In this document: positions 57,603 through 64,000 of the stretch, piece after piece
Numbering within the stretch: the stretch's first letter is position 1
How the letters are laid out: each line of letters opens with the position of its first letter
NCBI GenBank assembly: GCA_945896675.1
Contig: CAMDEM010000006.1
Coordinates: 1-64,000 of the forward strand
Length of the DNA stretch: 64,000 bases
From: Cyanobium sp. NIES-981
GTDB lineage: Bacteria > Cyanobacteriota > Cyanobacteriia > PCC-6307 > Cyanobiaceae
Direction of reading: 5' to 3'
Translations under genes and position numbers: made by a program
The notes under the pieces: model-generated
Database searches by the model: none
Told to the model about the DNA's origin: nothing
Seen by the model: only the letters and a program-made list of their open reading frames with translations

Positions 57603-57947
57603 ATGGCCACCCCTGAAACGATCCGCGCCCGGGATCTGAACGCACGCCTGGCCCAGGGGGAATCCATCCAGCTGGTGGATGTGCGGGAAGACCAGGAACT
57701 GGAACTGGCCCGGCTGCCCTACCCCGTGGTTCATCTCCCCCTCAGCCGCTCGGGCGAGTGGATGGCCAGCATCGACGCCCAACTGGACCGGGATCGGCCC
57801 ATCGCCGTGCTGTGCCATGCGGGGGTCCGCAGCTGGCATTTCGCCTGCTGGCTGATCGAGGAGCACAGCTTTGGCAGCGTGTGGAACGTCCAGGGCGGCA
57901 TTGATGCCTGGAGCGTGGACGTGGACCGCAGCGTGCCGCGTTACTAG
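57603..57947 (+). CDS. Single-domain rhodanese-like sulfurtransferase
   Basis: 114 residues from ATG at 57603 (TTG at 57594 is possible). QLVDVREDQELELARL is the typical entry, and the active-site loop is CHAGVRS, ending NVQGGIDAWS. Such proteins carry sulfur as a Cys persulfide. Substrate and partner are unknown. hrcA follows after 17-20 bp. Confidence 0.9.
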   Translation: MATPETIRARDLNARLAQGESIQLVDVREDQELELARLPYPVVHLPLSRSGEWMASIDAQLDRDRPIAVLCHAGVRSWHFACWLIEEHSFGSVWNVQGGIDAWSVDVDRSVPRY

Positions 57948-57964
57948 GTGGTGGGGCCGCGGCG

Positions 57965-59032
57965 TTGGTGCGGCAGCTGCATCCGTACGATCAGTTCGAG
58001 AGCCAATCCATCCCCAGCCCGAGCCTCGCCCCCTTGCAGAGCCTCGCTCCCCGTCCACTGTCCAACCGCCAGCGGGATGTGCTGCAGCTGGCGGTCCGCC
58101 ATTACGTGGACACCATGGAGCCCGTGGGCAGCCAAACCTTGGTGCGGCGCTTTGGCCTACCCGCCAGCCCCGCCACGGTGCGGTCCGCCATGGGAGCCCT
58201 GGAGCAGAAGGGCCTGCTGACCCAGCCCCACGCCTCCGCCGGCCGCATCCCCAGCCAGCAGGGCTACCGCCTCTACGTGGATCAGCTCCTGCCTGCCCCA
58301 GGGGCCGCGGCCCTGCAACTGGACCGGGAATTGACCGGTCTGAGCCTGCAATGGGCGGCCCTCGACGACCTGCTGCATCACCTCAGTCGTCGGCTGGCGG
58401 ATCTCACCGGGTTACTCAGCCTGATCACCCGGCCTGAACGCTCCCAAACCCATCTGCACGCCCTGCGCCTGGTGCCCAGCGGCGAACGGCTGTTGATCTT
58501 CCTCGTGGCCGGCTCGGCAGCAGCCACCAGCCTCAATCTGCGGCTACCCGCCCAAGCCAGCGACGAATTGCCGGCCCTCGAGCGCTGGGCCGGCAACCAA
58601 CTGCAACTGGGCCAGGGCGGCCAAATTGATTGGAACGCCCTGCCCCCCCAGCTCAACCGCAGCGGCAGGTTGGTGCGCCAGGCCCTGCAGAGTCACCAAG
58701 ATGCAGGCCTGGCCGCCGGTGGAGGCGCCGTCGCCACGGGCCTGGCCGGCCTGCTGGGTCAACCGGAATTCAGCCAAACGGCCACCCTGCGCCCCCTGGT
58801 GGAACTGGTGGAAGACGCCCCCCAGCAGGTGCTGCAACAGGGCGGCATCTGGATTGGGGCCGAGCATCCCCACGCAGCCCTCCGGGACTGCTCCGTGGTG
58901 CAAGCCGACTACCGCACCGGTGATGGGGGCCGCGGCCAGGTGGCCCTCATCGGCCCGATGCGGATGGCCTACGCCACGGCCCATGCGGCCGTGCGGTCGG
59001 TGGCGGGGGTGCTGCAACGGCTGTTGGCCTAA
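57965..59032 (+). CDS. hrcA: Heat-inducible transcription repressor HrcA
   Basis: 355 residues from TTG at 57965 or 354 from GTG at 57968. The winged helix (VLQLAVRHYVDTMEPVGSQTLVRRFGL in pieces) and VRSAMGALEQKGLLTQPHASAGRIPS are diagnostic. The C-terminal dimer/GAF-like part ends RMAYATAHAAVRSVAGVL. HrcA represses chaperone operons through CIRCE sites; no CIRCE element was noticed in the window, so its targets lie elsewhere. Confidence 0.94.
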   Translation: MVRQLHPYDQFESQSIPSPSLAPLQSLAPRPLSNRQRDVLQLAVRHYVDTMEPVGSQTLVRRFGLPASPATVRSAMGALEQKGLLTQPHASAGRIPSQQGYRLYVDQLLPAPGAAALQLDRELTGLSLQWAALDDLLHHLSRRLADLTGLLSLITRPERSQTHLHALRLVPSGERLLIFLVAGSAAATSLNLRLPAQASDELPALERWAGNQLQLGQGGQIDWNALPPQLNRSGRLVRQALQSHQDAGLAAGGGAVATGLAGLLGQPEFSQTATLRPLVELVEDAPQQVLQQGGIWIGAEHPHAALRDCSVVQADYRTGDGGRGQVALIGPMRMAYATAHAAVRSVAGVLQRLLA

Positions 59033-59076
59033 CCAGCACCAGGCCTGGGGAGCCCCAACACCCCTAGAGGGCACTC

Positions 59077-60351
59077 CTAGAGGGCACTGCCCAGGCGATC
59101 GGCCACGGTGTTCACATCCTTATCGCCGCGGCCCGAGAGGTTGAGCACCAGCTCCGTGCCGGGGGCAAGGGTGGGGCAGAGCGTATCGAGGGCGGCAAAG
59201 GCGTGGGCTGTCTCCAGGGCAGGAATGATGCCTTCGAGCTCGCTCACCAAGCGCAGGGCATCCAGGGCCTGCTGGTCGGTGACAGCCACGTACTCAGCCC
59301 GGCCGATCTCGCGCAGATAGCTGTGCTCAGGGCCAACGCCCGGGTAATCCAGGCCTGCACTGATCGAATGGGCCTCTTGCACCTGGCCCTCGTTGTCCTG
59401 CAGGAGCAGGCTCATGGCGCCATGGAGCACCCCCACCCGGCCTTCGGTGATGGTGGCGGCATGGCGTCCCGAGGCCACTCCCTCACCGGCCGCTTCCACG
59501 CCCAAGAGCCGCACCGAGGTGTCTTGCACAAACGGGTGAAACAGCCCCATCGCATTGGAGCCGCCGCCCACACAGGCCACCAGCACATCGGGCAAGCGCC
59601 CAAAGGACTCCGCACACTGGCGTTTGGCTTCCTCGCCAATCACAGCGTGAAAATCCCGCACCAGCATTGGGTAGGGATGGGGGCCGGCCACGGAGCCCAG
59701 GATGTAGTGGGTGCTTTCCACGTTGGTCACCCAATCGCGAATGGCCTCACTGGTGGCGTCCTTGAGGGTGGCGCTGCCGGCCGTCACCGGCTGCACCGAG
59801 GCTCCGAGCAAACGCATCCGAAAGACGTTGAGGGCCTGGCGGCGCATGTCTTCTGCGCCCATGTAGATCACGCAGTCCAGACCGAAGCGGGCGCACACGG
59901 TGGCCGTGGCCACCCCGTGCTGGCCAGCGCCGGTTTCAGCAATGATCCGCTTTTTGCCCATGCGCAAGGCCAACAGGGCCTGGCCGAGGGCGTTGTTGAT
60001 CTTGTGGGCACCGGTGTGGTTGAGGTCCTCGCGCTTCAGCCAAATGCGGGGTCCGCCCTCGGGCCGGGCGTAATGGGCGGTGAGCCGCTCGGCTTCATAG
60101 AGGGGGGTAGGCCGGCCCACATAGTTGCGAAGCAGGTGGTTGAGGCGGTCGGTGAAGGCCGGATCCTGCCAAGCCTCCGCTGCCGCCACCTCGAGCTCCG
60201 CCAGGGCCGGCATCAGGGTTTCTGGCACGTACTGCCCCCCAAACTGGCCAAAGCGGCCGGCACTCGAGGGGCGCGCCGAAGGCTGCAGGGTTGAAGGATC
60301 CAGGAGCGAAGGATCCAGGGCCGCAGAATTGGAAGGAAACGTGCTGGTCAC
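59077..60351 (-). CDS. trpB: Tryptophan synthase beta chain
   Basis: 424 residues from GTG at 60351; the longer frame to 60444 would run into the divergent SUI1 gene. The PLP Lys motif is [16 protein letters not shown], with [31 protein letters not shown] and [13 protein letters not shown]. It joins indole and serine to make tryptophan. The first 30 residues contain a repeated [17 protein letters not shown] stretch. trpA is not in the window, as usual in cyanobacteria. Confidence 0.95.
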   Translation of the reverse strand: MTSTFPSNSAALDPSLLDPSTLQPSARPSSAGRFGQFGGQYVPETLMPALAELEVAAAEAWQDPAFTDRLNHLLRNYVGRPTPLYEAERLTAHYARPEGGPRIWLKREDLNHTGAHKINNALGQALLALRMGKKRIIAETGAGQHGVATATVCARFGLDCVIYMGAEDMRRQALNVFRMRLLGASVQPVTAGSATLKDATSEAIRDWVTNVESTHYILGSVAGPHPYPMLVRDFHAVIGEEAKRQCAESFGRLPDVLVACVGGGSNAMGLFHPFVQDTSVRLLGVEAAGEGVASGRHAATITEGRVGVLHGAMSLLLQDNEGQVQEAHSISAGLDYPGVGPEHSYLREIGRAEYVAVTDQQALDALRLVSELEGIIPALETAHAFAALDTLCPTLAPGTELVLNLSGRGDKDVNTVADRLGSAL

Positions 60352-60410
60352 CGGCGGCACTGCGGCTTGGTTGATGCCAGGGTAAGAACTTGAGATCTCC
60401 AACCAAGGCA

Positions 60411-60749
60411 ATGCCCAAGGGTGGCTGGCAGGAATTCGGGGCAATGGCCAGTTCGAGCGCCAGCCTGCAGAGGCCCAGCGGCCCCGCAGCCGAGCCCCAA
60501 ACCAAGGCCCAACAGCGGGTTCGGGTGCAGCGCACCAAGGCCGGCAAGGGCGGCAAATTGGTAACCGCCATCACCGGCCTGGTGTGCAGTGATGCCGAAG
60601 CCAAGGCCCTGCTCAAACAACTCAAGGCCGCGGCGGGCACCGGCGGCACCCTCAAAGACGGGGTGATTGAGCTGCAGGGCGACCAGGTAGCCCCCGCCCT
60701 GGAGGCCCTGGAGAAGGCGGGCTATCGGCCCAAGCAAGCCGGCGGCTAA
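60411..60749 (+). CDS. SUI1/eIF1-like translation factor
   Basis: 112 residues from ATG at 60411 ([10 protein letters not shown]). The SUI1 fold is seen in [50 protein letters not shown] in pieces and the end [11 protein letters not shown]. It is the bacterial YciH-type homologue of eIF1, thought to affect start-codon fidelity; its role in cyanobacteria is uncertain. It is divergent from trpB with about 60 bp between starts. Confidence 0.92.
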   Translation: MPKGGWQEFGAMASSSASLQRPSGPAAEPQTKAQQRVRVQRTKAGKGGKLVTAITGLVCSDAEAKALLKQLKAAAGTGGTLKDGVIELQGDQVAPALEALEKAGYRPKQAGG

Positions 60750-60827
60750 GGGCTGGGAGCCGGAGCTGGGAGCTGGCGGGGAGAATGGCAAGCAATTCCA
60801 TGCCCCCAGCGGCAGCCGTTGTCCGTC

Positions 60828-61460
60828 ATGAGCGCCACCCCCCCAACCACCACGGTCGGCCAATCCACCAACATCGCCTGGCATGCCGCCTCGGTGGATC
60901 GCCCCACCAGGGCCCAGCAACGGGGGCACCGCAGCGCGATCCTGTGGTTCACCGGCCTATCGGGTGCGGGCAAAAGCACCCTGGCCAACGCCGTCAATGG
61001 GGCCCTGTTTGAGCGGGGTCTGGCCTGCTACGTGCTGGATGGCGACAACATCCGCCACGGCCTCTGCAAAGACCTGGGCTTCTCCGATGCCGACCGGGAA
61101 GAAAACATCCGCCGCATTGGCGAAGTGAGCAAGCTGTTCCTCGATGCGGGCATCGTGGTGCTCACGGCATTTGTGTCGCCGTTCAAGGCCGACCGCGACA
61201 AGGCCAGGGCCCTGGTGGAAGCCGGCGACTTCATCGAAATCCACTGCGCCGCGGACCTCGACGTGTGTGAAGAACGCGACACCAAGGGCCTCTACGCCAA
61301 AGCCCGGGCCGGTGCCATCAAGGATTTCACCGGCATCTCCAGCCCCTACGAGGCCCCCGAGAACCCCGAACTCAAGGTTGATACCGGCAGCCAGAGCCTG
61401 GAGGCCTGCGTGGCCCAGGTGATCGGCCACCTGGAGGGCAAAGGCCTAATGGCCGCTTGA
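60828..61460 (+). CDS. cysC: Adenylylsulfate kinase
   Basis: 210 residues from ATG at 60828. NIAWHAASVDRPTRA precedes Walker A GLSGAGKST; DGDNIRHGLCKDLGF and the Ser/Phe region VLTAFVSPFKADRD are diagnostic. It phosphorylates APS to PAPS for sulfate assimilation and sulfation. It is a single-domain form without ATP sulfurylase. Its end overlaps the convergent transporter gene by 15 bp. Confidence 0.95.
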   Translation: MSATPPTTTVGQSTNIAWHAASVDRPTRAQQRGHRSAILWFTGLSGAGKSTLANAVNGALFERGLACYVLDGDNIRHGLCKDLGFSDADREENIRRIGEVSKLFLDAGIVVLTAFVSPFKADRDKARALVEAGDFIEIHCAADLDVCEERDTKGLYAKARAGAIKDFTGISSPYEAPENPELKVDTGSQSLEACVAQVIGHLEGKGLMAA

Positions 61461-62546
61461 GCTTTCGGGGTTGGGGCGGCCCGGTTGGTCGCCCAAGCGC
61501 AGCTGGGCGCCCCAGGCATCCAGGAAGGTTTTGGCGCAGCTGGCCACCGGCACCGCCAACAGCAATCCGAGCAGATCTCCCAAGCCCAGCAGGCTGCCAA
61601 GCCTGGCCCCTAGCGGCAGGCTGATCAACAGCCAGGCCGGCTGGAGGCCCACGATGCTGCCCATCAACCGGGGCTGGATCACCTGATCCACCACCTGGCC
61701 CACCGAAATCGCCGCCACGAGCACTTCGATGCCGGTGCTGGGGTCATCGAGGGCCAACAGGGCACTCACCACCACGATCGTGACGGCACTGGCATAGGGA
61801 ATCAGGGTGGTGAAGCCAATGGCCACGGCAAACAGCACCCCATAGGGAATGGCCAGCAGGGTGAACACCAGGATCTGGGCCCCGCTGAGGATGCCCGCCA
61901 AGAGAACCTGGCCGGCGAAATAGCCCCGAAAGGTGCGGTTCAAGGTGCTCGCCACCAAAGGGCGCACCCCAGGCGAGAGCCATTGGATCAGCCCAGCGGC
62001 GATGGGCTCGCCGCCCAAGAGCAAAAACACCGCCAGCACCAGCACGATCACCGTGTTCACGGTGAGGCCCAAGGTGGCCCCCAAAAGGCCCAACAGCCTT
62101 TGGCTGAGTTGGCTGGCCAACTGGCTTGTGCGCTTGAGCAGCTCATTGCTGATGTCGCCGAAATCCGTGGGCAAGCCCCGGGACACGGCCCAGTCCTGCA
62201 AACGCCCCAGCAGCGATTCCCCATCGGCCAGCCAACTGGGCAAGGCATTGATCAGTTCCCCGAGCTGCTCCACCAGGCGCGGCACCAACCAAACGCCCGC
62301 CAGGGAGATCAGGCCCAGGCTCGCCCCCAGGACCAAGCCATAGGCCAACAGGCGGGGGAGCCCCCTGGTCATCAACCAGCGGCTGGGGATATCCAACAAA
62401 AAAGCAAGCAGCGCCGCCCCAACAAACAACGCCGGGAATGGTGCCAAGGGCAAGAGCAATTGGCGCAGCACCCACAGGTTGAGCACCAGCAGGGGCAGGG
62501 CCAGGCCCGCCTTGAGCCAGGGAGGTAACACCAGCCGTTCCAACAT
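61446..62546 (-). CDS. AI-2E family transporter
   Basis: 366 residues with about eight membrane helices; early LVLNLWVLRQLLLPLAPFPALFVGAALLAFLLDIP in pieces, a soluble middle (LINALPSWLADGESLLGRL), and the conserved VIQPRLMGSIVGLQPAWLLISLPLGA near the end. The family exports or imports small molecules (named for AI-2, some members are sodium/proton antiporters), so the substrate is open. ATG overlaps the purE stop by one base (TGATG). Confidence 0.88.
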   Translation of the reverse strand: MLERLVLPPWLKAGLALPLLVLNLWVLRQLLLPLAPFPALFVGAALLAFLLDIPSRWLMTRGLPRLLAYGLVLGASLGLISLAGVWLVPRLVEQLGELINALPSWLADGESLLGRLQDWAVSRGLPTDFGDISNELLKRTSQLASQLSQRLLGLLGATLGLTVNTVIVLVLAVFLLLGGEPIAAGLIQWLSPGVRPLVASTLNRTFRGYFAGQVLLAGILSGAQILVFTLLAIPYGVLFAVAIGFTTLIPYASAVTIVVVSALLALDDPSTGIEVLVAAISVGQVVDQVIQPRLMGSIVGLQPAWLLISLPLGARLGSLLGLGDLLGLLLAVPVASCAKTFLDAWGAQLRLGDQPGRPNPESSSGH

Positions 62547-63103
62547 CAGCCCATCTGCTCGAGATAGGCCTGGGCGCCAAGATCCTGCAAGCGTTCATCC
62601 TTGGCGCGGACCTGGCCGTGGAGCTCGGCCCGGTAGGCCTCCAGGGCTGTGGCCAAGCCAGGATTCCCAAGCGCCAGGATTTGAACGGCCAGCAGGCCCG
62701 CATTGGCCCCATTGCCGATGGCCACGGTGGCCACGGGAATGCCAGCCGGCATCTGCACAATTGAATGCAGGGAATCCACCCCTGAAAGGGCCCGGGTCTG
62801 CACGGGCACCCCAATCACCGGCAGGGTGGTGAGTGAGGCCACCATCCCCGGCAGATGGGCAGCGCCGCCGGCGCCAGCAATCACCACTTTCAAGCCCCGG
62901 CCAGAGGCCTGCTGGGCAAAATCAACCATCTCCAAGGGAGTGCGATGGGCCGAAAGCACCCGCACCTCCGCAGCCACGCCAAAGCGTTCCAGCATCTGCA
63001 CCGCAGGCTGCATGGTGGGGAGGTCGGAGTCACTGCCCATGATCACCGCCACCACAGGGGCTGGGGTGCCAAGGGCCGATGCAGATGCGGAAGCGGCGGG
63101 CAT
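62546..63103 (-). CDS. purE: 5-(carboxyamino)imidazole ribonucleotide mutase
   Basis: 185 residues from ATG at 63103; the frame is open to 63139 but that adds only a Pro/Ser-rich leader. [35 protein letters not shown] and [29 protein letters not shown] in pieces are the class I PurE signatures. It moves the carboxyl in purine synthesis. It is divergent from nagA and overlaps the transporter start by one base. Confidence 0.95.
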   Translation of the reverse strand: MPAASASASALGTPAPVVAVIMGSDSDLPTMQPAVQMLERFGVAAEVRVLSAHRTPLEMVDFAQQASGRGLKVVIAGAGGAAHLPGMVASLTTLPVIGVPVQTRALSGVDSLHSIVQMPAGIPVATVAIGNGANAGLLAVQILALGNPGLATALEAYRAELHGQVRAKDERLQDLGAQAYLEQMG

Positions 63104-63156
63104 GGGCGTCAGCGGCGGCGATGGCGGCGAGAATCCCATCCTCTCCCGTCTTGCCC

Positions 63157-64000
63157 ATGCGCTGGCTGACCAACGTTCGTCTGCCCCAGGCCAAAAGCTG
63201 CAGCCATGGGGCCCAGCAACGCTGGCGGGTGGGCCTGGATCGCTCCAACCAAATTGAGGCCATCGAGCCCATTCCCCCAGTGGGAGCTGCCGCCGGGATC
63301 GACTGGCAGGGGGATTGGCTCAGTCCAGGGGGGGTGGATCTGCAGATCAACGGCGGCCTGGGGCTGGCCTTCCCGGAACTCAGTTCCGGCGATCTGCCGC
63401 GGCTGCTGGAGCTGCTCGAGCTGCTCTGGCGGGATGGAGTCGAAGCGATCTGCCCGACCCTGGTCACCTGCGCCGTGGCCCCCCTGCGCCAGTCGCTCGC
63501 CGTGCTCGCGGAAGCCCGGGAACGGCATCAGGCCGGCCGGGCCCAGCTGCTGGGCGCCCATTTGGAGGGCCCTTTTCTGGAGCCCAGCCGGCGCGGCGCC
63601 CACCCCAAAGAACACCTCTGTGCCCCCAGCCTGGCAGCCCTCGTTGAGCGCATTGGCGGCTTTGAAGCCGATATCGACCTGGTCACCCTGGCCCCGGAAC
63701 TGCCTGGATCTGAAGCGGTGATTGCGGCCCTACGGGAGAAGGGGATTGTGGTGAGCCTGGGCCACAGCGGCGCTACGGAATCCCAGGCCAACGCGGCCTT
63801 TGCTGCGGGCGTGGGCATGCTCACCCACACCTTCAATGCCATGCCTGATCTGCATCGTCGGGAACCAGGGGCGATTGCGGCCGCTGTGCTGCAAGGCGAT
63901 GTGGCGATGGGCCTGATTGCCGATGGGGTGCATGTGGCCCCATCGATGGCGGTGCTGCTCCAAAAGCTCGCCCCCGAGCAGGTGGTGCTGGTGAGTGATG
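63157..64000 (+). CDS. nagA: N-acetylglucosamine-6-phosphate deacetylase, 3' end outside window
   Basis: The frame from ATG at 63157 is open to the window end, giving 281 residues of an expected 380 or so. [17 protein letters not shown], the metal site [23 protein letters not shown] and [18 protein letters not shown], and GLIADGVHV are diagnostic of the amidohydrolase-fold NagA. It removes acetate from GlcNAc-6-P in amino-sugar recycling. The start is 54 bp from the divergent purE ATG. Confidence 0.93.
   Translation, partial: MRWLTNVRLPQAKSCSHGAQQRWRVGLDRSNQIEAIEPIPPVGAAAGIDWQGDWLSPGGVDLQINGGLGLAFPELSSGDLPRLLELLELLWRDGVEAICPTLVTCAVAPLRQSLAVLAEARERHQAGRAQLLGAHLEGPFLEPSRRGAHPKEHLCAPSLAALVERIGGFEADIDLVTLAPELPGSEAVIAALREKGIVVSLGHSGATESQANAAFAAGVGMLTHTFNAMPDLHRREPGAIAAAVLQGDVAMGLIADGVHVAPSMAVLLQKLAPEQVVLVSD

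Overview
The window is a chromosomal segment of a unicellular marine or brackish picocyanobacterium of the Synechococcus/Cyanobium type. The evidence is the psbD-psbC overlap, the paired response regulators RpaA and RpaB, Ycf3, Ycf34, cyanobacterial complex I genes (ndhA, ndhI, ndhG, ndhE, ndhF, ndhD, ndhM), CrtB with a plant-type phytoene desaturase, RbcR and PedR. Gene order (rpaA-holB-tmk-copper ATPase-ycf3-radA-rpaB-plsX-fabH-fabD-plsC) also fits that group. The right three quarters are very GC-rich and densely packed, with many 4-bp start/stop overlaps.

Region 1 (1 to about 16.15 kb) is different. It is visibly more AT-rich, nearly all genes lie on the minus strand, and nearly everything encoded looks exported or surface-related. 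It holds the 3' end of a surface protein with a bluetail-like C-terminus, a small Cys-rich secreted protein, a 1935-residue Ig-repeat protein with nested jelly-roll and PA14 insertions, a 21-residue-periodic coiled-coil lipoprotein with TPRs, and a five-gene cassette of secreted proteins (one with two LysM domains) ending in a clear terminator. This is the best candidate for an undescribed surface or extracellular-matrix system; that function is inference.

Region 2 (16.1-32.9 kb) is core: a Npun_F0494-like gene, maf, psbC/psbD, an orphan ABC ATPase, tRNA-Asn, rpaA, replication and nucleotide genes (holB, tmk), a copper P-type ATPase, ycf3, radA, rpaB, and the lipid operon plsX-fabH-fabD-plsC. 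Region 3 (32.9-42.6 kb) has tsaB-ycf34, a CCA-adding enzyme family gene, an RRM protein, an alpha/beta hydrolase, crtB-crtP, ndhM, a DUF3172 protein, rbcR and an NnrU-family gene that may be the zeta-carotene isomerase.

Region 4 (42.6-57.6 kb) carries ndhF-ndhD-scpA-NDP-sugar pyrophosphorylase, metF, pedR, and a long minus-strand run DUF3352-sixA-gltA-ndhA-ndhI-ndhG-ndhE-nadK-CYTH. Region 5 (57.6-64 kb) has a rhodanese, hrcA, trpB, a SUI1-like protein, cysC, an AI-2E family transporter, purE and the 5' part of nagA. No CRISPR array, insertion sequence, rRNA or prophage gene was seen. Several start-codon and hairpin observations around ndhD and its neighbours are listed as findings.
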